DNA from: Bacillota bacterium
Lineage (GTDB): Bacteria; Bacillota; Clostridia; Christensenellales; Christensenellaceae
DNA length: 64,000 bases
Direction: 5' to 3'
Assembly (NCBI GenBank): GCA_023393165.1
Contig: JAEWMJ010000011.1
Location: 46,778 to 110,777 of the forward strand
Shown: positions 26,521 to 34,891 of the stretch, piece by piece
Layout of the letters: every line of letters starts with the position of its first letter
Numbering within the stretch: the first letter of the stretch is position 1
Made by a program: the position numbers and the translations under genes
The notes under the pieces: model-generated
What the model was told of the DNA's origin: nothing
The model's database searches: none
The model's input: only the letters and a program-made list of their open reading frames with translations

Positions 26521-27702
26521 TTGGAGAAATCTGGAGTAAATAGTTTAACCGTAAAGGAACTGAACAGAGCGTTGGTCTTAAAACTGATCTGTACGCACAA
26601 GGATGTTTCCAGGATATGGCTGGCAAATGAAACCGGCCTCACCAGAATGACGCTTTCCAACATAATAAACGGTCTCATTGAAACCGGGTTTTTATGCAAC
26701 GTACATGATCTGGCGACGGAAAACATGGTGGGCAGAAGACCGGTAAAGGTGGACCTTGCAAAAGATTCTCCTGTTGTTGCGGGTATCAATATCAGCCGGG
26801 ACGCTGTTACGGGGATATTGATGGATCTGAAAGCCAACGGCCTTTACCGTATCCGCTATGCCCTGGACAGGAACGATACCACGGATACCCTCACCGAAAA
26901 GATGATGAGCGCGGTTATGAGCATGGTCAATCACGGAAAAAGGCGTATCCTGGGGTTCGGCGTATCGTCCATCGGGCCGGTCAACATAAAGAACGGTATT
27001 ATTTTAAATCCTACAAATTTTTATGGAATCACCAATGTCTGCGCAAAACGGTATATTGAAGAGAAAACCGGATTGCCCGCTTATGTCCGCAACGATATGA
27101 GCGCGGCCGCGCTTGCTGAAAAATATTACGGGTACGGCATAAATGTTTCGGATTTTATATATATCGGTATCGAAAACGGCCTTGGCGCCGGAATCGTTTC
27201 CGGAGGGGAGCTGTTCCAGAGCAGGAGTGGATTCTCGGGCGAATTCGGGCACATGTCCATCGATTTTGGCGGGCCCAGATGCAGCTGCGGAAACAGGGGC
27301 TGCATTGAATTGTACGCATCCGCGCCCAACATCGTTGATACCGTCAACAAAGCCTGCGGCGCCGGTTTTACGACAATTGCCGAAGTGGACGCCTATTGCG
27401 CGGAAAACGAGGAAGCAATGAAAGTTATGTATTCCATCATGGATAAGCTTGCGATTGCGGTAACTGGAATCGTGAATATAATGGACCCGTCCAGGGTCAT
27501 TATCGGAAGCACGGGCAGTACGCTGGACATGAAGCTGTTTAAATATGTGGAAGACGTTGTAAATAACAGCATTCTTGCGCGGGAAAGCAAAAGCATAACG
27601 GTCTTAAAGTCCAAATTCGGCGAAGAGGAACATATTATTGGGGCTGCTACGATCGTGTCGGATATGGTCTTTTCAAACCAGCTAAAGGTATTGAACATAT
27701 AA
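26521..27702 (+). CDS. ROK family transcriptional regulator
   Basis: A 393-residue NagC/XylR-type repressor. The N-terminal winged helix spans about residues 10-70 (LNRALVLKLICTHKDVSRIWLANETGLTRMTLSNIINGLIETG). The ROK domain carries the sugar-binding ENGLGAGIVSGG region, EFGHMSIDFGG and the zinc motif CSCGNRGCIE. The TTG at 26521 follows GGGGAG closely; a TTG at 26503 has no binding site. It is a single gene with its own promoter and no sugar genes directly beside it, so its target is not clear. Confidence 0.85.
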   Translation: MEKSGVNSLTVKELNRALVLKLICTHKDVSRIWLANETGLTRMTLSNIINGLIETGFLCNVHDLATENMVGRRPVKVDLAKDSPVVAGINISRDAVTGILMDLKANGLYRIRYALDRNDTTDTLTEKMMSAVMSMVNHGKRRILGFGVSSIGPVNIKNGIILNPTNFYGITNVCAKRYIEEKTGLPAYVRNDMSAAALAEKYYGYGINVSDFIYIGIENGLGAGIVSGGELFQSRSGFSGEFGHMSIDFGGPRCSCGNRGCIELYASAPNIVDTVNKACGAGFTTIAEVDAYCAENEEAMKVMYSIMDKLAIAVTGIVNIMDPSRVIIGSTGSTLDMKLFKYVEDVVNNSILARESKSITVLKSKFGEEEHIIGAATIVSDMVFSNQLKVLNI

Positions 27703-27818
27703 ATTACATATATATCATGGATTCATATATGGATCAAAGAAAGGGCGGCAGCTCTTTTTTTTTATTTTTTCGAAAAAAAAGAACTCCTTTCGCGATTTTC
27801 TTTAACACTTGCAGCTTT

Positions 27819-27846
27819 CAGATAATAGAATATAACAGCTTAAAAT
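27819..27846 (+). promoter_or_regulatory. Possible sigma-A promoter of rhodanese gene
   Basis: TTGCAG at 27819-27824, 16-base spacer, TATAAC at 27841-27846, 31 bases before the ATG. Confidence 0.45.
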
Positions 27847-27877
27847 AGCGATAAATTGCACAAAGGGGGGTAAATGA

Positions 27878-28186
27878 ATGTATACGAAGATCAATATGCA
27901 GACTGCAAAAAGTATGTTGGATGTTGATCCGAACATCATTGTAATAGATGTAAGAACGCAGGAAGAGTATGAAGGAGGGCATATTCCGGGCAGTATCATG
28001 ATCTCTTATGAAGAGATACCGATAAAGGTTCCAAGGTTGATCCGCAAGAGGGACGCGAAAATATTTGTATATTGTTCAAGCGGATTCAGGAGCAAAATAG
28101 CAAGTCTTTCATTGATTAAACTCGGGTACACAAACGTTTTTGATTTAGAGGCCATATCGGGTTGGAGATATCCTCTTGCAAAATAA
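27878..28186 (+). CDS. Single-domain rhodanese-like sulfurtransferase
   Basis: A 102-residue cytoplasmic protein with the rhodanese motifs VIDVRTQEEYEGGHIPGSI and the active-site loop VYCSSGFRSK, with Cys66 as the persulfide-forming residue. It ends with the typical FDLEAISGWRYPL. Length is that of a single GlpE-type domain. The substrate is unknown. GGGGGG precedes the start; an overlapping ATG five bases upstream is in another frame. Confidence 0.85.
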   Translation: MYTKINMQTAKSMLDVDPNIIVIDVRTQEEYEGGHIPGSIMISYEEIPIKVPRLIRKRDAKIFVYCSSGFRSKIASLSLIKLGYTNVFDLEAISGWRYPLAK

Positions 28187-28230
28187 AAAAATACTTCACT
28201 AAAAAAACGTTGCGGCCTTTTGCGGATAAA

Positions 28231-28264
28231 AAAGGGTCCCAATCTTTGATTGAGGCCCTTTGCT
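28231..28264. terminator. Bidirectional terminator between rhodanese and citrate synthase
   Basis: AAAGGG at the left pairs with CCCTTT at the right around the stem CCAATC/GATTG with two mismatches and a three-base loop. A residues precede it and T residues follow, so it can end transcripts from both convergent genes. Confidence 0.7.
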
Positions 28265-28277
28265 TTTAAAACCGAAT

Positions 28278-29645
28278 TTATCTCTGGTCGAGAGGAACAT
28301 AATCATGGTGCAAGGCTATGCTTTTATACGCCGGACGGATGATCTTTCCGTTGTTTACGATCTCTTCGATCCTGTGCGCGCACCATCCGGCAATACGCGC
28401 CACGGCGAATATTGGGGTGAACAGCTCGGGCGGCAGGTCCAGCATACGGTAAACAAAGCCGGAGTAAAAATCAACGTTCGCGCTGACGCCTTTATACATT
28501 TTGCGTATGCGTCCGATCACTTCGGGCGCAAGCCTTTCCACCTTGGAATAAAGCGCAAACTCTTCTTCCAGCCCTTTTTCGCTGGCAAGCTCCTCAACGT
28601 GTTTTTTAAATATAAGCGCGCGCGGATCAGACAAGGAATATACCGCATGCCCGATGCCGTATATCAGTCCGGAACGGTCGAAGACCTCTTTGTTCAGCAT
28701 TTTTTCGAGATAACCTGAAATCTCGTCGTCGTCCGACCAGTCGCGGATGTTTTCCTTTATGTTTTCCATCATCTCCACAACCTTGATATTTGCGCCGCCG
28801 TGCCGGGGTCCTTTCAGGGAACCGATGGCAGCCGCGATGGCCGAGTAGGTGTCCGTACCCGAAGATGTAACGACGTGCGTGGTGAATGTGGAATTATTGC
28901 CGCCCCCGTGCTCGGCATGCAGCACCAGCGCAAGATCCAGGATCTTTGTTTCAAAATCCGTGTATTTGCTGTCGGGACGGAGCATGTGGAGGATGTTTTC
29001 CGCAGTGCTTAAGGTTTCCTTGGGGCTGTGGATGTACAGGCTTTCTTTTTTATGATAATGGGAATAGGCCTGGTAACCGTAAACGGCAAGCAGCGGGAAA
29101 CGGGCAATCAGCTCAATGGATTGCCTGAGAACATTCAGTATCGAGGTATCGTCTGCATTATCGTCCAGACTGTAAAGCGCAAGAACGCTCCTGGCTATGG
29201 TATTCATAATGTTTTTGCTCGGGGATTTCATGATAATGTCGCGGAAAAAATCATGGCGCATCTCCCGGCATTTTCCCAGCAAATTGTTGAAAGCGGAAAG
29301 CTCCTCTTTGTCGGGGAGTTTGCCGAACAGAAGAAGATAACAGGTTTCTTCATACCCGAACCGGCCGTCTTCAAAAAAGCCTCTGGAGATGTCCTCTATG
29401 TCTATTCCGCGGTAGTAAAGCTTGCCTTCGCACGGAATCATTTCATTCTCCGATATGATATAGGAATGTACTTCCGCGATTTCGGTCAAACCTGCAAGCA
29501 CGCCGCGTCCGCTAATGTCCCGCAATCCTCTTTTTACCTCGTACTGCCCGTACAGCGCCGGATCGATCATGCACGAATTCCTGGCGGCTTCGCTCAGACG
29601 GGTAAGCAGGGCGAGACTTTCCTCATTCAGATAACTTTGACTCAT
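28278..29645 (-). CDS. gltA: Citrate synthase
   Basis: Condenses oxaloacetate and acetyl-CoA to citrate. The 455-residue product is the long form seen in Clostridia. Visible motifs are KLYYRGIDIEDISRGFFEDGRFGYEETCYLLLFGKLP, the histidine-containing LVLHAEHGGGNNSTFTTHVV, SLKGPRHGGANIKVVEMM, IYGIGHAVYSLSDPRA and NVDFYSGFVYRMLDLP with the catalytic aspartate. AAGGAGGTCGCT precedes the ATG. Aconitase lies at 57291; isocitrate dehydrogenase is not in the window. A long leader with hairpins separates promoter and start. Confidence 0.96.
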   Translation of the reverse strand: MSQSYLNEESLALLTRLSEAARNSCMIDPALYGQYEVKRGLRDISGRGVLAGLTEIAEVHSYIISENEMIPCEGKLYYRGIDIEDISRGFFEDGRFGYEETCYLLLFGKLPDKEELSAFNNLLGKCREMRHDFFRDIIMKSPSKNIMNTIARSVLALYSLDDNADDTSILNVLRQSIELIARFPLLAVYGYQAYSHYHKKESLYIHSPKETLSTAENILHMLRPDSKYTDFETKILDLALVLHAEHGGGNNSTFTTHVVTSSGTDTYSAIAAAIGSLKGPRHGGANIKVVEMMENIKENIRDWSDDDEISGYLEKMLNKEVFDRSGLIYGIGHAVYSLSDPRALIFKKHVEELASEKGLEEEFALYSKVERLAPEVIGRIRKMYKGVSANVDFYSGFVYRMLDLPPELFTPIFAVARIAGWCAHRIEEIVNNGKIIRPAYKSIALHHDYVPLDQR

Positions 29646-29712
29646 AGCGACCTCCTTAATGTTATAGTTTTAACGGGATACCCGAAATTTGGCGCCTGGG
29701 GTTCCCGGTTTT

Positions 29713-29764
29713 CCAAAGCCCGGAGCTTTGGGTGTATCAATCCTCAAAAACGCCGCCGGGCGTT
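29713..29764 (-). promoter_or_regulatory. Structured leader of citrate synthase mRNA with terminator-like hairpin
   Basis: On the minus strand, AACGCC-CGGC-GGCGTT (29764 to 29749) is followed by a short T run, and about 18 bases further on CCAAAGC and GCTTTGG (29731-29713) form a second hairpin. Both lie in the approximately 190-base leader between promoter and start. This suggests attenuation or a small regulatory RNA element; no known riboswitch class was recognised. Confidence 0.45.
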
Positions 29765-29839
29765 CTTGACCGGATGAATCAATTTATTACTTCTCAAGGT
29801 TTTCCATGATCATGGCAGGAAAAGTATAAAATTAAATTA

Positions 29840-29868
29840 ATCATACCACAAACATGATATGGTGTCAA
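29840..29868 (-). promoter_or_regulatory. Sigma-A promoter of citrate synthase
   Basis: On the minus strand TTGACA (29868-29863), 17-base spacer, TATGAT (29845-29840): a near-consensus promoter. Confidence 0.75.
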
Positions 29869-29880
29869 AGAAATATGCCG

Positions 29881-30642
29881 TCATAAATTTGGATAAAGCA
29901 GCTTGACATTCGATTTTTCAAAGAGCTCTTTCCAATCCGGCCCGGGATCCCTGTCCGTGATCAGATAATCGATCCCGTTAAGAGGGCATATTTTGCAGAA
30001 TGTAACAAGCCCGAATTTGGAAGAATCGATCATCGCCACCTTGGTGCGGGAATGCTCCATCATGGTATTCTTTAAATCTGCCTCGTCTTCATTTGTGTCG
30101 GTCAGTCCGCCCCCGGAAAGGCCGACGCAGGAAAAAAACATGGTATCCAGCTGGAACAGGGATGTTGCGTTTTTTGCGATCCTGCCCACATAGGACAGGG
30201 AATTTTCCCGCAGGCTCCCGCCTGTGGAATACACCCGCACATCCGGATATTTTGCGAGTTCGATCGCAGCTTTAGGGCTGTTGGTCAAAACGGTGGCCTG
30301 ATATGACCGCACATAGGGAATCAGCTTAAAGGCGGTGGAAGAGGAATCTATGATGATGGCGTTCCCTGTCGCTAGCAGGGAGGATGCGGTCCTTGCGATC
30401 TGCTCCTTTTCGCTGTTGTATTTATCCTCGCGGACAGACAGCGGGATTTCCGCGTTCAGGCCTTCCGCCAGGGCCGCGCCGCCGAATGTCCTGCGTATCA
30501 GCCCCGCGTTTTCCAGTATGGACAGATCCCGCCGGATGGTGGATTCGCTCGCATACAGGATTCCGGCCAGTTTGTGCACGTCTGCAAACTTGTTTTCCCG
30601 CAGCAGTTCAAGTATTTTGTGCTGCCTTTCAATGTTGAACAT
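29881..30642 (-). CDS. DeoR family transcriptional regulator
   Basis: A 253-residue repressor of sugar or polyol genes. The N-terminal DeoR helix-turn-helix is RQHKILELLRENKFADVHKLAGILYASESTIRRDLSILENAGLIRRTFGGA. The C-terminal sugar-phosphate sensor domain has IIIDSSSTAFKLIPYV, LTNSPKAAIELA and FFSCVGLSGGGLTDTNEDEADLKNTMM. It is divergent from the dehydrogenase operon at 30793, with 150 bases between, the usual layout for a local regulator. The effector would be a phosphorylated sugar of that pathway. Confidence 0.9.
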   Translation of the reverse strand: MFNIERQHKILELLRENKFADVHKLAGILYASESTIRRDLSILENAGLIRRTFGGAALAEGLNAEIPLSVREDKYNSEKEQIARTASSLLATGNAIIIDSSSTAFKLIPYVRSYQATVLTNSPKAAIELAKYPDVRVYSTGGSLRENSLSYVGRIAKNATSLFQLDTMFFSCVGLSGGGLTDTNEDEADLKNTMMEHSRTKVAMIDSSKFGLVTFCKICPLNGIDYLITDRDPGPDWKELFEKSNVKLLYPNL

Positions 30643-30715
30643 AAACGCCTCCTGTTGTTGCTATTTTTGCACAAGTTTGCTCAAATTGCAAGGAAAGTCT
30701 GATTGATTTCAAATA

Positions 30716-30735
30716 TTTGCGCCGCTATATGCAAA
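30716..30735. promoter_or_regulatory. Possible DeoR operator
   Basis: TTTGC at 30716-30720 and GCAAA at 30731-30735 form an inverted repeat in the divergent region. Related TTTGC/TTGCAA pieces occur at 30666-30691. The repeated motif suggests a regulator site. Confidence 0.4.
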
Positions 30736-30792
30736 CCCGGTCAGATATGATACCATGAGAACGTAAGGAAAACGATATGCGGGGGAAATTAT

Positions 30793-31833
30793 ATGAAAGC
30801 ATGTGTATTAAAAGCGGTAGGGCAGCTCCATTATATGGAAGTGGATACGCCGTCGCCCGCTGCGGGAGAGGTGCTGCTCAAAATAAAGGCGTCCGGAATA
30901 TGCGGCTCGGATATCCCGAGGGTATTCGTCAAGGGAACCTACAGCTTTCCCACAATTCCCGGGCACGAATTTGCCGGTGAGATCGTTGCGCTTGGGGAAG
31001 GCGCGGATCCCGGGCTTCTCGGGAAAAAGGCGGCGGTTTTTCCGCTGCTGCCCTGCAAAAAGTGTGACATGTGCGAGGTGGGAGAATACGCGTCCTGCCG
31101 CAGCTACAATTATTTCGGTTCGAGATGCGACGGCGGATTCGCGGAATATATCGCTGTTCCTGCCTGGAACCTTGTAATAGGAGACCAGTCCCTTTCCTAT
31201 GAGGAAATGGCCATGGCCGAACCCGCGGCGGTATCCATTCATGCGCTTTCCCGCGCCGGCGTGGAGCTGGGCGATGCCGTCGCGATATTCGGCGCCGGCG
31301 CGATCGGGCTGATGCTGGCTGAATTTGCGCGGGCCTGGGGCGCGGCAAAAATCATTCCGCTGGATATCGATTCATCCAAAATAGAATTTGCCAAAAGCAT
31401 CGGCTTTCCGGATGCCCTCAATAACGGCCTTTCAGACTGGGAAACAAAACTTAAGGAAATGACCGGCGGACGCGGCGCGGATATTTCTGTGGAAGGCGCG
31501 GGCGTGCCGCCCGCGCTGGCCGGGTGCTTTCGGATCACAAAGCCGCAGGGCAGGGTGGTGCTTATGGGAAATCCCCTGGGGGATATGCCGCTTAATCAGC
31601 ACGATTATTGGGAGATTTTAAGAAAGCAGCTTGCCGTGTACGGCACCTGGAACTCCAGCTATACCCAAAAAAAGAACGATTGGCAGACGGCGCTCCAGGC
31701 GATGGCGGCCGGACGCATAAACGTAACAAAATTGATTACGCACCGGTTTCCGCTCTCCGAAGCGAACCGGGCGTTCGAACTGATCCGCGGTAAAAAAGAA
31801 TTTGTGAGCCGGGTCATGTTCATAAACGAATAG
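30793..31833 (+). CDS. Zinc-dependent MDR dehydrogenase, galactitol-1-phosphate 5-dehydrogenase-like
   Basis: A 346-residue medium-chain dehydrogenase. The catalytic zinc region is SGICGSDIPRVFVKGTYSFPTIPGHEFAGEI, structural zinc cysteines are in LLPCKKCDMCEVGEYASC, and the NAD-binding loop is IFGAGAIGLML. The stretches GSRCDGGFAEYI and ILRKQLAVYGTWNSS resemble GatD, galactitol-1-phosphate dehydrogenase. GGGGGA precedes the ATG. It is first in an operon with a second dehydrogenase and an epimerase. Specificity for galactitol phosphate is only suggested; no PTS is visible. Confidence 0.8.
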   Translation: MKACVLKAVGQLHYMEVDTPSPAAGEVLLKIKASGICGSDIPRVFVKGTYSFPTIPGHEFAGEIVALGEGADPGLLGKKAAVFPLLPCKKCDMCEVGEYASCRSYNYFGSRCDGGFAEYIAVPAWNLVIGDQSLSYEEMAMAEPAAVSIHALSRAGVELGDAVAIFGAGAIGLMLAEFARAWGAAKIIPLDIDSSKIEFAKSIGFPDALNNGLSDWETKLKEMTGGRGADISVEGAGVPPALAGCFRITKPQGRVVLMGNPLGDMPLNQHDYWEILRKQLAVYGTWNSSYTQKKNDWQTALQAMAAGRINVTKLITHRFPLSEANRAFELIRGKKEFVSRVMFINE

Positions 31834-31848
31834 AAAGGATTCAAACTC

Positions 31849-32895
31849 ATGAAAATGAAGGCAATGGTGGTTGAGGATTACGATAAAATGTCAGTCTGCG
31901 AGGTGGAAAAACCCGGGATCGGCGATAACGACGTGCTGCTGCGCGTGCGCGCCTGCGCGATCTGCGGATCGGATATCCGCATCCTGCATTCGGGCAACAA
32001 ACGGGTAAAATTCCCCGCCATCATCGGGCACGAGATCTCGGGCGATGTTGTGGAGGTCGGAAAAAACGTCACAAAGTTTAAGACAGGCGACAGGATCTCC
32101 ATGGGAGCGGACGTTCCCTGCGGAGAATGCGCGTTCTGCGAGGCCGGGATCGGAAACAACTGCCAGATCAACTATGCGATCGGATACCAGTTTCAGGGCG
32201 GTTTCGCGGAATACATGCCGCTCAACAAGACGACGGTGGATTTCGGGCCCGTGCACAAGATGCCGGAGCATATGAGTTACGAGGAAGGCGCTCTCGCGGA
32301 ACCTTTGGCCTGCGTGCTCAACGCACTCGAACTATCCCCGGTCCGCCTTGGCGACACGGCGGTCGTGATCGGCGCCGGACCCTTGGGATGCATGATGGTA
32401 AACGTTATGAAAAAAATGGGACCCGCAAAGATCATATTGGTACAGCGCTCAAGGCACAGGCTTGAAATGGCAAAAAAAACTGTCAATGCGGACGTTTTTG
32501 TGTGCTCGGGCGAAGAAGACCCGGTGAAGCGGGTGTTTGCCGAAACAAACGGACTGGGCGCGGATGTGGTCATTACCGCCTGCCCGTCTCCGGAGGCCCA
32601 GCAGGACGCCGTAAATATGGCGAAAAACAGGGCATACATCAATTTCTTCGGCGGGCTGCCCAAGGAAAGGGAGAATGTGGTATTGAACACAAACATCATT
32701 CATTATAAGGAACTCTTCATTACCGGAGCGCACGGCGCAATGCCAAGGCACCACCAGAAGGCGGTGGATCTGATTGCATCCGGAACCATAGATGTAAAAC
32801 CCTATATTACGCAGTCTTTTCCGCTGGACCAGGTCAAGGAGGCATTCGCCAGGGCCGAAAGCCATGAAGGAATGCGCGTGGTGGTAAAACCCTGA
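31849..32895 (+). CDS. Zinc-dependent MDR dehydrogenase, sorbitol/threonine dehydrogenase-like
   Basis: A 348-residue paralogue of the previous product. The catalytic zinc site is ACAICGSDIRILHSG...FPAIIGHEISGDVVEVG, structural cysteines are in DVPCGECAFCEAGIGNNC, and the dinucleotide loop is VIGAGPLGCMM. The GGxP and NTNIIHYKELFITGAHG segments are common to polyol dehydrogenases oxidising sugar alcohols to ketoses. It begins 15 bases after the first dehydrogenase. Its substrate is not known; working in one operon with an epimerase suggests sequential oxidations or redox isomerisation of a polyol. Confidence 0.8.
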   Translation: MKMKAMVVEDYDKMSVCEVEKPGIGDNDVLLRVRACAICGSDIRILHSGNKRVKFPAIIGHEISGDVVEVGKNVTKFKTGDRISMGADVPCGECAFCEAGIGNNCQINYAIGYQFQGGFAEYMPLNKTTVDFGPVHKMPEHMSYEEGALAEPLACVLNALELSPVRLGDTAVVIGAGPLGCMMVNVMKKMGPAKIILVQRSRHRLEMAKKTVNADVFVCSGEEDPVKRVFAETNGLGADVVITACPSPEAQQDAVNMAKNRAYINFFGGLPKERENVVLNTNIIHYKELFITGAHGAMPRHHQKAVDLIASGTIDVKPYITQSFPLDQVKEAFARAESHEGMRVVVKP

Positions 32896-32909
32896 AAGGA
32901 GAATAAAAT

Positions 32910-33578
32910 ATGCTGAACAAAGGAATTTCGGCTTCCCTTATGTGTATCGATTTTGCGGATACAAAAAAAGATCTGGACGCGCTCTCGCGCGCAAAGATCG
33001 AATACCTGCATTTTGACATCATGGACGGCGCGTTTGTTCCCAACTATACGCTGGGACCCTGGGTGGTTGACAGCCTTCGCGGCCGGACGGATATTGCATT
33101 CGACATCCACCTGATGGTGGAGCGCCCCGAGCAGAAGATCCCGTATTTTAAACTGCAGCCGGGCGACGCGGTATCCGTGCACGCCGAGAGCACGGTGCAC
33201 CTGCAGCGCGTGCTCTCGGGGCTGAAAAGCGCCGGGATTTTGGCAGGCGTCGCGCTCAATCCGGCAACGCCGCTCCAAATGCTGGACTACATATGGGATA
33301 TAATCGATTTTGTTTTGATCATGACCGTGAACCCGGGGTATGCCGGGCAGAAAATGGTGCCCGCAACGCTGGAGAAGATCACGCAGGCCAGGGAATACCT
33401 GGACGCCAAAGGCCGCGGCGATTGCCTCATACAGGTGGACGGAAACGTCAGTTTCGAAAACGCCGTCCGTATGGCGCAGGCCGGGGCCGGCAATTTCGTT
33501 GCTGGAACGGCCGGACTGTTCCGCAAGGATATGAGCATCGGGGAGGCTGCCGCGCGTCTGCGTGAATGTATAAAATAA
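32910..33578 (+). CDS. Ribulose-phosphate 3-epimerase family protein
   Basis: A 222-residue TIM-barrel epimerase of ketose phosphates. Motifs are ISASLMCIDF, HFDIMDGAFVPNYTLGP, DIHLMVERPE, VHAESTVHLQRVL, LIMTVNPGYAGQKMVP and IQVDGNVSFENA, which include the metal-binding His/Asp residues of RPE/AlsE. Being in a DeoR-controlled dehydrogenase operon, it probably epimerises a pathway-specific ketose phosphate such as allulose-6- or tagatose-6-phosphate rather than serving the pentose phosphate pathway, but this is inference. AAAGGAG precedes the ATG. Confidence 0.85.
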   Translation: MLNKGISASLMCIDFADTKKDLDALSRAKIEYLHFDIMDGAFVPNYTLGPWVVDSLRGRTDIAFDIHLMVERPEQKIPYFKLQPGDAVSVHAESTVHLQRVLSGLKSAGILAGVALNPATPLQMLDYIWDIIDFVLIMTVNPGYAGQKMVPATLEKITQAREYLDAKGRGDCLIQVDGNVSFENAVRMAQAGAGNFVAGTAGLFRKDMSIGEAAARLRECIK

Positions 33579-33640
33579 CTGATGAAATCCGGGAGCTTTT
33601 CATTGAATTGCTCAAAAAAAGGCAGGAATACTAAATATGA

Positions 33641-33664
33641 GGAGCGTAGCGATACGCTTCTTTT
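33641..33664 (+). terminator. Terminator of the dehydrogenase-epimerase operon
   Basis: GGAGCGTA (33641-33648) pairs with TACGCTTC (33653-33660) around a GCGA loop, followed by TTTT. A similar stem is found at 34795-34825. Confidence 0.7.
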
Positions 33665-33701
33665 AACTTATGAACCTGACTGGGGATTTTGGGTTACAAT
33701 A

Positions 33702-33730
33702 TTGCTTTGAAACGAGACTGGTAGTATACT
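33702..33730 (+). promoter_or_regulatory. Sigma-A promoter of the DUF975-type gene
   Basis: TTGCTT at 33702-33707, 17-base spacer, TATACT at 33725-33730, 61 bases before the ATG. Confidence 0.55.
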
Positions 33731-33791
33731 TGAAATAAATGGGATGGAATGTTTTAAAAAATCATAGAATAATAAAAAGGAGGTCGGGCAA

Positions 33792-34781
33792 ATGAAAACA
33801 AGGGCAGAAATAAAAGAGCAGGCGAGAACCAGTTTTAAAAGAAAATATTGGCCGGTGGTCGGGATCGGCCTGCTTGGCAGTGTGATCGTTGGTGCTATGG
33901 GATACATACCCGTCGTAGGCTGGCTGCTAACCCTGTTGGTTGGAACAATTATTATCGTAGGGCTGAACGGCTTTCAGCTGAACGTATACCGCGGCAACGA
34001 ACTCAGAGTGGAATATCTGTTTTCCGGATTCAACCGCTACGGACGCGTCCTTGGCGGTATGCTTTGGATGTTCTTATGGATTTTCCTTTGGATGCTCATA
34101 TTTATTATACCCTTTATCGTTATCATTGTGATTATGGCAGTAAGCGCTTTCATGAGCGTGGCGTCCGTTACGGCAAACGGCGCGTCCCTGGATTTTGGCA
34201 TGAACAATATGATGGGCCAGTGGGGAAATTCATCGCCCTGGGGCGGCATGATGCCCGGTTGGGGCAATACGGATTTCTGGCAGGGCTTTGCAAACTTTAG
34301 TCCCTGGTGGCTGTTGCTGTTCCTGCTGCTGATTCCCGTAATTATAAAGACGTACTCCTACTTCTGTACACCTTATATACTGGCGGACAGCCCGAAGGTT
34401 CCGGCAATAGATGCGCTGAATCTTTCAAAAAAAATAATGAATGGATATAAAGGCAAACTTTTTGTGGCTCAGTTATCATTTATTCCATGGTTCCTTCTAC
34501 AAATCGGAACCTTTGTTTGTTATGTTTTATTCCTGATTCCAATTCTCTGGCTAAATATTGATTTTAATTCGGGTTCAAATTTTATTGACAGACTTCCGAT
34601 ACAAGGATATCCGTTATTGGTTTGGCCTATGTTTATAACAGTGATACTGGGAATTTTATCTTTGCTCCTATGGATTTTCTATGTCGGGCCGTATTATAAC
34701 GCGACAATGGCCGGCTTCTATCAGGAGATAAAGGAAGAGGCGAAACGAAAGGGAATTGAAGGCACCCAGGCGCTGCGCTAG
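33792..34781 (+). CDS. DUF975-type integral membrane protein
   Basis: A 329-residue membrane protein with an amphipathic N-terminus (KTRAEIKEQARTSFKRKYWPVVGIGLL) typical of DUF975 proteins and about five or six hydrophobic segments (near residues 22-60, 88-120, 170-195, 240-258, 275-305). A Met/Gly/Trp-rich loop with NNMMGQWGNSSPWGGMMPGWGNTDFW lies at about 137-162. AAGGAGG precedes the ATG. Function unknown. It stands alone between its own promoter and terminator. Confidence 0.75.
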   Translation: MKTRAEIKEQARTSFKRKYWPVVGIGLLGSVIVGAMGYIPVVGWLLTLLVGTIIIVGLNGFQLNVYRGNELRVEYLFSGFNRYGRVLGGMLWMFLWIFLWMLIFIIPFIVIIVIMAVSAFMSVASVTANGASLDFGMNNMMGQWGNSSPWGGMMPGWGNTDFWQGFANFSPWWLLLFLLLIPVIIKTYSYFCTPYILADSPKVPAIDALNLSKKIMNGYKGKLFVAQLSFIPWFLLQIGTFVCYVLFLIPILWLNIDFNSGSNFIDRLPIQGYPLLVWPMFITVILGILSLLLWIFYVGPYYNATMAGFYQEIKEEAKRKGIEGTQALR

Positions 34782-34794
34782 AGGTGTATGGATC

Positions 34795-34825
34795 AAAAAA
34801 GAGCGTAGAAGATACGTTCTTTTTT
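34795..34825 (+). terminator. Terminator after DUF975-type gene
   Basis: AAAAAAGAGCGTA pairs with TACGTTCTTTTTT around GAAGA, with one G-T pair. The A run on the left gives it some bidirectional capacity. Confidence 0.8.
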
Positions 34826-34891
34826 ATTGGTATCCCCGGAAGGGCAAAAATGGGGATCACATAAATAACATATACAAAGGAGAAAAACAAA

